Shown piece after piece: positions 17,267-24,743 of a stretch of 64,000 nucleotides of DNA. The first letter of the stretch is position 1, and the number at the start of each line of letters is the position of its first letter. Where the stretch lies: assembly GCF_916618755.1 (NCBI RefSeq), contig NZ_CAKAKB010000001.1, positions 744,001-808,000 of the forward strand. The letters are read 5' to 3'. The stretch is from Actinotalea sp. Marseille-Q4924. GTDB lineage: Bacteria > Actinomycetota > Actinomycetes > Actinomycetales > Cellulomonadaceae. Under the pieces are notes generated by a model that did not search any database, was not told the DNA's origin, and saw only the letters and a list, made by a program, of their open reading frames with translations. The position numbers and the translations under genes were made by a program.

Positions 17267-18544
17267 GTGCGCGTTCTCGACAACCGGTCGGCACGTGCGC
17301 GTGCCGCGGGGGCTCCCGCGTCGCGACGGTCCGGGGGCACGTGGGTGCTGCTCGGGCCCGCGTTCGTGGCCGCGGTTGCCTACGTCGACCCCGGCAACTT
17401 CGCGACGAACTTCGCGGGTGGAGCCGGCTACGAGTACCGGCTGCTGTGGGTGATCGTCGCCGCCAACCTCATGGCCATGCTGATCCAGGCGCTCACGGCC
17501 AAGCTCGGCCTGGCCACCGGCCAGGACCTCGCCTCGCTGTGCCGGGCGCACCTACCTCGCCCGGTCACGAGGTTGCTGTGGGTGCAGGCCGAGGCCGTGG
17601 CGATCGCGACCGATCTTGCGGAGGTGGTCGGTGGTGCGGTTGCCCTGTACCTGCTGTTCGGTGTCCCGCTGCCCGTCGGCGGACTCATCACCGCTGTCGT
17701 CGCGTTCGGCCTCCTCGCTGCGCAGTCGCGTGGCCACCGGCCCTTCGAGCTGGTGATCACCGGTCTGCTGGCTGTGATCGCGCTCGGATTCGCCTACACG
17801 TTGGTGGTCTCGGGCGCGGAGCCGGCGGCCCTGGCCGGCGGGCTCGTGCCCGGGTTCGTCGACACCGACAGCGTCCTGCTGGCCACCGGCATCCTCGGGG
17901 CGACCGTCATGCCGCACGTGATCTACGTGCACTCGGCGCTCATGCCCGGCCGGTACGGGCTGCCCGGCCCGGCGGGGGCCACGGTGGCGCCGGCGGCGCT
18001 GCGCCGTGTCCTGCGCAGCCAGCGGTTGGACGTCCTGCTGGCGATGGGAGGGGCGGGCCTGATCAACGCCACGATGCTGATCGTCGCCGCCCAGCTCTTC
18101 GCTGGCGACCCGGGCGCCGCCACCCTGGAGGGTGCCCACGCCAGCCTCGCTGCAGCTGCGGGCGAGGGCGCGGCGTTGGCCTTCGCGCTCGCCCTGCTGG
18201 CCTCGGGTTTCGCGGCGTCGTCTGTGGGGACCTACGCAGGCCAGGTGGTCATGGCGGGGTTCCTGCAGCGCCAGATCCCGTTGTGGCTGCGCCGGGCGCT
18301 GACCCTTGCGCCGGCCCTGGTGGTCCTCTCCCTGGGTATCGACCCGACAGCGGCCCTGGTCTGGTCCCAGGTGGTGCTGAGCTTCGGTATCCCCTTCGCC
18401 CTTGTGCCGCTGCTGATCTTCACGGCGCGGCGCTCCCTGATGGGCTCGCTGGTCAACCGCCCGGTCACGACCGCGGCTGCCGGGGTCGTGGCGGCGCTCA
18501 TCGTCGCCCTCAACGTCTTCCTCCTGTGGGACCTGGCCACCTGA
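17267..18544 (+). CDS. mntH: Nramp-family divalent metal transporter (MntH-like)
   Basis: This 425-residue Nramp protein probably imports Mn(II) with protons. The helix 1 motif DPGN is present (AYVDPGNFATNF) and helix 6 has MPHVIYVHSAL, which together supply the metal ligands. Eleven or so membrane helices can be counted. GTG at 17267 is preceded by AAGGAG at a 6-nt gap. It is intact, though flanked by the aquaporin fragment and the broken VKOR gene, which is convergent and ends 14 nt away. Some Nramp proteins carry Cd(II). Confidence 0.88.
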   Translation: MRVLDNRSARARAAGAPASRRSGGTWVLLGPAFVAAVAYVDPGNFATNFAGGAGYEYRLLWVIVAANLMAMLIQALTAKLGLATGQDLASLCRAHLPRPVTRLLWVQAEAVAIATDLAEVVGGAVALYLLFGVPLPVGGLITAVVAFGLLAAQSRGHRPFELVITGLLAVIALGFAYTLVVSGAEPAALAGGLVPGFVDTDSVLLATGILGATVMPHVIYVHSALMPGRYGLPGPAGATVAPAALRRVLRSQRLDVLLAMGGAGLINATMLIVAAQLFAGDPGAATLEGAHASLAAAAGEGAALAFALALLASGFAASSVGTYAGQVVMAGFLQRQIPLWLRRALTLAPALVVLSLGIDPTAALVWSQVVLSFGIPFALVPLLIFTARRSLMGSLVNRPVTTAAAGVVAALIVALNVFLLWDLAT

Positions 18545-18558
18545 GAGGCGCCCCCTCC

Positions 18559-19242
18559 TCAGGGCAGGGGCGTGATCCAATACGTCCCAGAACCGCTGCG
18601 CCGCCGACGCGGTGATGACCAGGTACCAGGCGACCACGATCGGCAGCTGGTACTCCTGCACGACGTCGACCGCCTTCTGCGCTCCCGGGAGCCGTGGCGA
18701 CGGGATCGCGCGGAGGTTGCGCGCGGTCATGACCACGAACAGCGGGATGGTCACGATCACACGACGAGGCAGTCCGGGCACAGGGCGCCGATGCGGTACA
18801 GGCTCTGGAAGACGAGCCAGTGCACGAAGACGGACGCGGCCGTCGCCCCGACCTGCAGCCCTGCCCAGTACCAGCGGGCGAGCCGGGCGCCGGCGAGGAT
18901 CGCCACGCCCGTCGTCAGGACCACGGTGAAGCCGACGACGCCGATGACCGGGTTGGGGAAGCCGAACACCGACGCCTGCGGAGACGTCATCACCGAGCCG
19001 CAGGAGAGCACCGGGTTGAGCGTGCAGCTGGGGAATGTGGTCCAGTCGAGCAGGATCGCGATCCGCTCCAGCAGGAGGGCGACCGCGCGGCGAGCCCCAT
19101 CCCGCCCATGATGACCAGACCGGCCGAGCCTGCGCGATGCCGCCACAGCTGCGCGCCACCCCGTCGCCGTGCGCGCGGGCGCGGCCTCGGCCGGGCGGCC
19201 CGTGGGCGTTCCGGCCGTGCCGGTGGCGGCCTGCCTAGCCAT
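18559..19242 (-). pseudogene. VKOR-family thiol oxidase, several frameshifts
   Basis: The clearest stretch is VALLLERIAILLDWTTFPSCTLNPVLSCGSV, FGFPNPVIGVVGF and YRIGALCPDCLVV, the VKOR core with its CxxC (CPDC) and loop Cys pair. A missing base turns the Trp after VV into TGA. The C-terminal helices (IVTIPLFVVMTARNL, LPIVVAWYLVITASA) continue in another frame, and a third shift precedes the natural end WITPLP. Helix 1 (GLVIMGGMGLAA) lies in yet another frame. VKOR reoxidises DsbA, whose gene is next to it. Confidence 0.78.
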
Positions 19243-20130
19243 CGAGGGCCGCGGTCAGCGCCCGCTCGAGGTCATCGATGCTGTCCACGGGCAACGGCGC
19301 GCCGTCGAGGAAGAACGTCGGCGTCCCGGTGACTCCAGCGGCCTGCCCGTCCACCTGATCGCGCTCGATGCGCGCCAGTGTCGCCGGGTCGTCGAAGTCC
19401 TCCTCGAACTGAGCTGCGTCCAGGCCCAGCTCTTCCGCGTAGTCGAAGAACAGGTCACGCTCAGCGGTCTGCTGGTGTCCGCACTCCGCCTGTCTGGTGA
19501 AGAGCAGGTCGGATATCTCCTCGTGCCGCCCCTGCTCGCCTGCGGCCTCGGCCGCCAGGGCCGCGTTCACCGAGCTGGCGTGCAGCGGCATGTAGCGGAC
19601 GACCACCGCGACGCGCCGTACCGCTCCTTGAGGTCCTCGACCACCGCGTAGATCGCGCCGCACGCCTCGCACTCGAAGTCGAGGAACTCCACGAGCTCGA
19701 CCTCCGCGCCGGTCGTCAGCCGCGGCGAGTCCGGGCGGTTGATGACGGCACCGGTACCGATCATGACGCCGTCGCTGAACAAGTCCATGGAGACCCCGGA
19801 GAAGATCCCCACGGCGCGTGTCCTGCTGCCGGTGGCGTCCTCGTCGGGTCGGCCGAGCCTGGCCTGGACGAAGACGGCCACCCGGTCGAGTCCGATGAAC
19901 GCCGCACCGCCGGCGACGAAGGCCAGCATGGGGACCCACGCGGGGCTACCCGCCAGCGCCTCAGGCATCAGCTCCAGCCCCACCACCGCGAGCACGATGC
20001 CAGCGGCCAGGTGCAGCGCCAGGCTCAGCGTGCGGTCCGAGACCCGGAAGAACTCGGCAAGTGCCCCACCGGCGAAGTTGCCCAGCGCGGGCAGCGCCGC
20101 CAGACCGAGCACGAGCCAGTACGACGTCAT
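19235..20130 (-). pseudogene. ZIP transporter N-terminal part fused to DsbA, plus frameshift
   Basis: ATG at 20128-20130 starts a ZIP-family metal transporter: SYWLVLGLAALPALGNFAGG, AAGIVLAVVGLELMPEAL and SMDLFSDGVMIGTGAVIN. Right after GAVIN the frame runs into RPDSPRLTTGAEVELVEFLDFECEACGAIY, the thioredoxin fold of a DsbA-like protein (CEAC active site). The DsbA signal sequence and the last ZIP helices are missing, so a deletion joined two genes in frame. A missing base at about 19616 then shifts the frame. The rest of DsbA (RVAVVVRYMPLH, GVTGTPTFFLDG) ends at 19235, overlapping the VKOR start. Confidence 0.75.
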
Positions 20131-20310
20131 CACCCCACCCTCCGCCGGGACCCGAGCCCGCGCCAGCGGCGCTGCTGCGACCGCGTGGCTCGGCGACGTC
20201 AGAGAGCGGCCGGACCGCCACTCGGCTTCGGCAGACTCCCGCCACCTTCCGCTGGAAGACCCGCGTCGGCTGACTTGTGGCGGGTGTAGCGGAAACGTTC
20301 GTTTACGCCT

Positions 20311-20437
20311 CTCGCAGCCGACATCGGTGTGGCGATCGGCGCCGGCACGGACGTGGCGATCGCGCCGGCGGGGTCGTCTTGGCCTCGGGCGACCCTCGCT
20401 CGGTCCTGTCGGTCATCCAGTTCTCGCGCGAGGGTTT
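20311..20437 (+). pseudogene. Fragment of a heavy-metal P-type ATPase
   Basis: The plus strand reads LAADIGVAIGAGTDVAIAPAG and, after a one-base shift, GGVVLASGDPRSVLSVIQFSR. This is the hinge after the GDGxNDxPAL motif of copper/heavy-metal P1B ATPases. About 42 codons remain, with no recognisable ATPase sequence on either side. It faces cueP. The rest of 20134-20579 holds no gene I can recognise. Confidence 0.65.
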
Positions 20438-20579
20438 AGGCGTGGGCAGGTGCAGGTGCTCGTGTGCTGTCATGACCTGTGAGTGCCAAGCCCGCTGGGC
20501 CCCAGCCTCTGCGCCCACTGCACGGGCAGTGCGTCGACGGCGACCGGAGCGGCCGAGGCCGGCCCGGAGGGGCGGTGGA

Positions 20580-21131
20580 TCAGGTGAGCTGGAGGGTGGT
20601 CACACAGGTCGGGCTGCCCTCGGTCGTGCTGAACGGAACGCTGCCGCTCAGGTCGCCCTGGGTGATCTCGATCGTGCCCTCGACGCCTTCGGGAAGCCAG
20701 TAACCGACGAAGCCGTTGGAGTGCGTCGTGGCGCTCTCGTCGACGAGGACCGCACCGTCGGAGTCGGTGATTGTCACCTCCACCGGCTCGTCGACAAGTT
20801 CGCCCTGGCAGGTGGCGAGGCTGTGGAAGAAGCACTCGTGCGTGGTCTGGATGTAGGGCGCGATCGACACGTAGAACTGACCCTTGGCGAAGGGGAGGCC
20901 GATCTCTGTGGAGCCGTCGCCGAGGAGCACCTCGCCCTCGCGCACGGAAGCCGTGAAGTCCAGTGGCCGGTTCTCGGTGGAGGCGTCGAGCTGCGCGACG
21001 ATCTCCTGACCGGTCAGGCCGTCGAGACCGAGATCGGCGAGCACGTCATCCTCTGACGTGGTGGCGGAGCAGCCGGCAAGCAGAGCGGCGCTGGCGAGGA
21101 CAACGGTCGCGACGTGGAACCGAGAACGCAT
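20580..21131 (-). CDS. cueP: CueP-like copper-binding lipoprotein
   Basis: The start at 21129-21131 gives a lipoprotein signal (VVLASAALLAGC). The 183-residue product has LADLGLDGLTGQEIVAQLD, SIAPYIQTTHECFFHSLATCQGEL and NGFVGYWLPEGVEGTIEI, a layout typical of CueP. CueP is a periplasmic copper-binding protein of Salmonella; actinobacterial relatives are lipoproteins. The HECFFHS and TCQGE cysteines are likely copper ligands. The gene is intact although the ATPase that should precede it is reduced to a fragment. Confidence 0.85.
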   Translation of the reverse strand: MRSRFHVATVVLASAALLAGCSATTSEDDVLADLGLDGLTGQEIVAQLDASTENRPLDFTASVREGEVLLGDGSTEIGLPFAKGQFYVSIAPYIQTTHECFFHSLATCQGELVDEPVEVTITDSDGAVLVDESATTHSNGFVGYWLPEGVEGTIEITQGDLSGSVPFSTTEGSPTCVTTLQLT

Positions 21132-21139
21132 GTGCACAT

Positions 21140-21292
21140 CCTCGCTCACAGTCGTGCATCGTGGACAGGGACACGAGCATCTCGCCGATCTCCATTGGCA
21201 GGACGAAGCCCAACTGAGCGAGAACACCGGCGACGAGGGGGACGGCGGCGGTGTTGTAGTCGGGCGGCTCACCACAGGTTCTGCGGTCATCT
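21140..21292 (-). pseudogene. C-terminal fragment of a copper P-type ATPase
   Basis: Just upstream of cueP on the same strand is QNLW, then, after a shift, DYNTAAVPLVAGVLAQLGF and VLPMEIGEMLVSLSTM. This matches the last two membrane helices of CopB-type P1B ATPases, where MSLST is conserved. After about 50 residues it runs into unrelated sequence overlapping the cueP start. It probably marks a former copB-cueP operon whose front was deleted. Confidence 0.6.
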
Positions 21293-21577
21293 TCCGGTCA
21301 CCCGAGGCACATGATGCGGCCTCTCCACCTTCGGGAGCCAGTAGCCCGATGGCCCGGAACAGTGGCCGTGGCCGCCGAGTGCGCCGTCAGCCGCCGCGCT
21401 GCCCGAGTGCGCCAGCTCTGCGTCAGCGGCTGAGGCCCTGAACCGGCTCATCAGCAAGCGGCGGGCTGCCCAGAGCGCGCATCCGACGCAGATGTAGACG
21501 CTGGGGGTGCTGCCCAGCTCCGCGGCATGGGGCCGAGGTCGGCCGCAACAACCACAGGTCCGAGTCGCGGGCGACAC
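21287..21577 (-). CDS. Doubtful small zinc-ribbon-like ORF
   Basis: This 96-codon frame opens with GTG and reads TCGCCGRPRP and VYICVGCALWAARRL. The two CxxC pairs look like a zinc ribbon such as the ClpX N-terminal finger. The second half has low complexity, and no clear ribosome binding site is seen. It could be a remnant of another gene in this decayed stretch (21132-21641). Confidence 0.25.
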   Translation of the reverse strand: MSPATRTCGCCGRPRPHAAELGSTPSVYICVGCALWAARRLLMSRFRASAADAELAHSGSAAADGALGGHGHCSGPSGYWLPKVERPHHVPRVTGR

Positions 21578-21641
21578 TGCGCGGCGCGGTCATGATCCAT
21601 GATGGCCGATTCGGCGCCGATGGCGCAGCCGGGCACTGCGA

Positions 21642-23030
21642 TCAGGCGCAGCACGACGTCGGCATCTGGTTGCGGAACAGGCCTGCGGCGATCCGCAGGC
21701 TCTCGGCCATGGTCAGGTAGGGCGCCCAGGTGTCTGCGATGTCGTCGACCGTCATGCCGGCTCTGATGGCGTAGGTCGCGGCGAGCATGATCTCGCCGGC
21801 GCTGTCGGCGAGGGCGTGCACCCCCAGGACCTTGCCTGTTGCGGCGTCGGCGACGATCTTCACGGTCCCTCGGGTGTCGCGGTTGACCAAGGCGCGCGGG
21901 ACCTCTGAGAGGTTCAGCACTCGGGACGTGCAGTCGTGGCCGCGCTCGAGGGCCTCCTTCTCGCTCAGCCCGGCCGAGGCGAGCTGGGGGTTGGTGAAGA
22001 CCACGGTGGGCAGGCCGGTGTAGTCGACCCGCGCCCCAGGACCGTCCGGGCCGGCCAGTGCGTTGGCGGCGGCAGCGCGGCCTGCGGCGGCGGCGACGTA
22101 GACGTACTGCGGGGCACCGGACACGTCGCCTGCGGCGTAGACGCGCGGGTTGGTCGTGCGCTGGAACTCATCCGTGACGACGAAACCCCGCTCGTCGACG
22201 TCGACGCCTGCTGCGGCGAGTCCCAGCCCGTCGGTGCGGGCCGCGCGACCGGTGGCGATCAGCAGCCGCTCTCCGCGGACCACAACACCGGACGCAGTCC
22301 TTACGACGACCTCGCCTCCGTCGACCGAGACGGCGACGGCGTGCTCTTCGAGGACGCCGATGCCGTCGTCGGCGAAGACCGCGCGCAGGCGTTCGGCCAG
22401 CTCCGGCTCGGCCCGTGGAGCCACGCGCCCGACCAGGGACACCCTCGCACCGAGGTGGGCGAAGAGCTGTGCCTGTTCGAGTCCGACGTAGCCGCCACCG
22501 ATCAGCACCAGAGACCTCGGCACCTGATCGAGCTCCATGGCCGTCGTCGACGTCAACCAGTCCACGCCGTCCAGACCCGCCAGCTCGGGCACCGCCGGCT
22601 CGGCCCCGGTGGCCACCACGTACGCCTGGGCGCGCAGAGGCGTGCCCTCGACCGCGAGCGTGTCGCGATCAAGGAACCCGGCGTGCCCAGGCACGACCTC
22701 GAACCCATAGGCGGCAGCGACGTCGGCGTACTTCGCACCGCGCAGCTGCTCGATCAGCTCGTCCTTCTGCTGAACCAACGCCCGTAGGTCCACTCCACCT
22801 GCGGAGGTGGGAGCGCCGTCGAAGGGATTGGTCAGAGCGGAGTGACGGGCGCCGGCGGCCGCCAGGAGCGTCTTGGACGGCACGCAGCCGATGTTCACGC
22901 AGGTCCCACCGAGAACGCCGCGTTCGATCAGCACGACACTGTGCCCAGCCTGCCGCGCGGTGATCGCAGCCGCCATCGCCGCACCACCGGAGCCGACCAC
23001 CGCCAGGTCCACGTCATGGCCCGCGCTCAT
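21642..23030 (-). CDS. merA: Mercuric reductase
   Basis: This 462-residue flavoprotein disulfide reductase reduces Hg(II) to Hg(0) with NADPH. Features seen: FAD site GSGGAAMAAA, redox motif GTCVNIGCVPSK (C44/C49), NADPH site IGGGYVGLEQAQ, FAD second motif YAAGDV, and the C-terminal Cys pair TSCCA that hands over mercury. The N-terminal HMA domain is absent, as in many actinobacterial MerA proteins. It is divergent from a merR gene across a 99-bp gap with a palindromic operator. The gene is intact. Confidence 0.92.
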   Translation of the reverse strand: MSAGHDVDLAVVGSGGAAMAAAITARQAGHSVVLIERGVLGGTCVNIGCVPSKTLLAAAGARHSALTNPFDGAPTSAGGVDLRALVQQKDELIEQLRGAKYADVAAAYGFEVVPGHAGFLDRDTLAVEGTPLRAQAYVVATGAEPAVPELAGLDGVDWLTSTTAMELDQVPRSLVLIGGGYVGLEQAQLFAHLGARVSLVGRVAPRAEPELAERLRAVFADDGIGVLEEHAVAVSVDGGEVVVRTASGVVVRGERLLIATGRAARTDGLGLAAAGVDVDERGFVVTDEFQRTTNPRVYAAGDVSGAPQYVYVAAAAGRAAAANALAGPDGPGARVDYTGLPTVVFTNPQLASAGLSEKEALERGHDCTSRVLNLSEVPRALVNRDTRGTVKIVADAATGKVLGVHALADSAGEIMLAATYAIRAGMTVDDIADTWAPYLTMAESLRIAAGLFRNQMPTSCCA

Positions 23031-23070
23031 GCCAGATCCCTTCGTCGCCGGTCCTTGCTCCAGGCATCAG

Positions 23071-23102
23071 CCTTGACCTTCCACCGCACTGGAAGGTCAA
23101 GG
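23071..23102. promoter_or_regulatory. Perfect palindrome between merA and merR
   Basis: CCTTGACCTTCC (23071-23082) and GGAAGGTCAAGG (23091-23102) are perfect 12-nt arms around an 8-nt spacer, with TTGACC in each arm facing both ways. It lies between the divergent merA and merR genes, 28 nt before the merR start. This is the expected MerR operator for controlling both genes. TAGGCT downstream could be a -10 box for merR. Confidence 0.75.
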
Positions 23103-23129
23103 CCGGTAGGCTCGGCAGCTGGAGGCGAT

Positions 23130-23519
23130 GTGCGTATCGGAGAGCTGGCCCAGGCGAGCGGCACCACGACCAAGACGCTGCGCTACTACGAACAGGCGGG
23201 GCTCCTCCCGGCGCCCGAGCGCACCATCACCGGCTACCGCGACTACGAGCCCGCGACCCTCCAGCGACTGAACTTCATCCGCCGTGGTCAGGCCGCCGGC
23301 CTGACCCTGGCGCAGATCCGAGAGGTCCTGCACGTACGAGACGCCGGCGGGGCGCCCTGCCACCACGTCCGCGAGCTGCTCGACAGCCGCGTCCACCAGC
23401 TCGACCGCCAGATCGCGCACCTTCAGGCGTTGCGCGAGACCGTCACCGAGCTGCGGGACGCCGCCGCCGAACCTGACCCAGGGGCCTGCGACCCGACCGC
23501 GGTGTGTCGGTACCTCTGA
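23130..23519 (+). CDS. merR: MerR-family metal sensor, probable regulator of merA
   Basis: GTG at 23130 is chosen because the MerR domain starts there (RIGELAQASGTTTKTLRYYEQ) and GGAGG lies 4 nt upstream. The 129-residue product has the helix-turn-helix, the dimer helix (HHVRELLDSRVHQLDRQIAHL) and Cys residues at GAPCHH and the end motif CDPTAVC. The Cys before the long helix and the C-terminal pair fit metal-binding MerR proteins (MerR/ZntR/CadR type). The exact metal cannot be read from this; next to merA, mercury is likely. Confidence 0.85.
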   Translation: MRIGELAQASGTTTKTLRYYEQAGLLPAPERTITGYRDYEPATLQRLNFIRRGQAAGLTLAQIREVLHVRDAGGAPCHHVRELLDSRVHQLDRQIAHLQALRETVTELRDAAAEPDPGACDPTAVCRYL

Positions 23520-23632
23520 GCCGCGACCGTCATTCGCGCATCGGCGGCAGGTCAGGGGGCGGCGGAGAACCGTGACCGGCAATCGCCCGCCGACGACGAC
23601 CTTCTCGCCGCTACCGGCAACGGACAACGGCT

Positions 23633-24226
23633 CTACAGCCCGAAGGCGCCGCCCTCGATGAGGATGACGATGCCCAGGCCGATCAGGACGAGGGGGAACA
23701 GGACGTGTTCCCAGCGTTCGAGGACTTCGGCGATGGGTCGTCGGGTGGCGACGTACCTGGCGGCCAGGACAAGCACGGCGACCAGGGCGAGGAACACGAC
23801 GGCGTACGCGGCGGTCGCGGCGGGGCCGACGGTGAGGAAGACCGGCACGTAGACGCCGATGTTGTCGCCGCCGTTGGCGAAGGTGACCGCTGCGACGGTC
23901 CAGACGGCGGCGGCCTTGCCCGGGTCGTCATCGTCGTCGTCGCGGCCACGCCAGCCCCGCAAGGCGGCGTAGAGGCCGAGGAGCAGGGGGATGAGTCCGA
24001 AGTAGGCGATGGCGTCTTCGGGCAGGAAGGCGTTGGCGCCGAGTGCGACCAGGACGGAGGCGATGAGGATGGCGCCAAAGCCGAGGTACTGCCCGGCGAT
24101 GATCTTGGCGGTGGCGCCTGGGGCGCCGGCGCCGCGGGCGAAGAACAGTGAGAGCACGATGATGTCGTCGATGTTGGTCACCAGGAACAGGCCGACGGCT
24201 TGCAGGGCGGCTACGGCCAGGTCCAT
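23633..24226 (-). CDS. cadD: CadD-family cadmium resistance transporter
   Basis: The start at 24224-24226 (MDLAVAALQAVGLFLVTNIDD) is chosen over a longer frame because the family begins this way. The 197-residue product has six or so membrane helices and the motifs TNIDDIIVL and FANGGDNIGVYVPVF, both typical of CadD, which confers low-level Cd(II) resistance. A run of five Asp lies in the loop GRDDDDDDP. It is divergent from the CmtR-like gene across a 127-bp gap, so one regulator may control both. Confidence 0.85.
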   Translation of the reverse strand: MDLAVAALQAVGLFLVTNIDDIIVLSLFFARGAGAPGATAKIIAGQYLGFGAILIASVLVALGANAFLPEDAIAYFGLIPLLLGLYAALRGWRGRDDDDDDPGKAAAVWTVAAVTFANGGDNIGVYVPVFLTVGPAATAAYAVVFLALVAVLVLAARYVATRRPIAEVLERWEHVLFPLVLIGLGIVILIEGGAFGL

Positions 24227-24318
24227 CGAGGGGGCCCTTTCGGTTGGTTGCGGTGCGAGGCGCCGGCGCGCTACTTCGCGGCTGTGGCGGGGGCGGCCGA
24301 TAGAGAGGACGACCGGGG

Positions 24319-24353
24319 TCGAATCCACACCCGAGGGGCGCTAGCATCGATCC
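24319..24353 (+). promoter_or_regulatory. Probable leaderless promoter of the CmtR-like gene
   Basis: TCGAAT (24319-24324) and TAGCAT (24342-24347) are 17 nt apart. The ATG follows 6 nt after TAGCAT, so the RNA would begin at or next to the start codon, as in many actinobacterial leaderless messages. No ribosome binding site is seen in front of the ATG, which agrees. Confidence 0.45.
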
Positions 24354-24743
24354 ATGCCGATGATTATCGCAAGTCCTGATGTGAGTGGCCGGGTCGAGCT
24401 GGCGCCTGCGGGGGCGTTGTTCCGAGGGCTGGGCGATCCGACGCGCCTGGCGCTGGTGCGCCGCCTGGCGACAGGCGAGGCGCGGGTCGTGGACCTGTGC
24501 ACCGAGCTGGGCCTGAGCCAGTCCACCGTGTCCTCACACCTGGCCTGTCTGCGGGAGTGCGGGTTGGTCGACTACCGCGCGCAGGGACGCGCGTCGGTCT
24601 ACCACCTGACCCGCCCGGAGCTGCTGGACCTGCTGGCTGTGGCCGAGGGCCTGCTGGCCGCGACCGGCAACGCGGTGGCCTTGTGCCCCACCTACGCACG
24701 TCCCACCACCTCTGACCCGATCACCAAGGAGAGCGCACGATGA
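24354..24743 (+). CDS. cmtR: ArsR/SmtB-family sensor, CmtR-like (Cd/Pb)
   Basis: This 129-residue winged-helix repressor has LFRGLGDPTRLALV and LGLSQSTVSSHLACLRECGLV. The Cys pair C65/C69 in the recognition helix matches the C57/C61 metal site of mycobacterial CmtR, and C111 near the C-terminus (VALCPTY) matches its third ligand C102. CmtR releases DNA when it binds Cd(II) or Pb(II). Its stop overlaps the cadA start (ATGA), so it probably controls cadA and perhaps cadD. Confidence 0.85.
   Translation: MPMIIASPDVSGRVELAPAGALFRGLGDPTRLALVRRLATGEARVVDLCTELGLSQSTVSSHLACLRECGLVDYRAQGRASVYHLTRPELLDLLAVAEGLLAATGNAVALCPTYARPTTSDPITKESAR

Noticed and set aside
17552-19159. A 535-codon minus-strand frame across mntH and VKOR.
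   Set aside because: Its first part is antisense to mntH and of low complexity; only the VKOR pieces in it are real, and these belong to a frameshifted gene.
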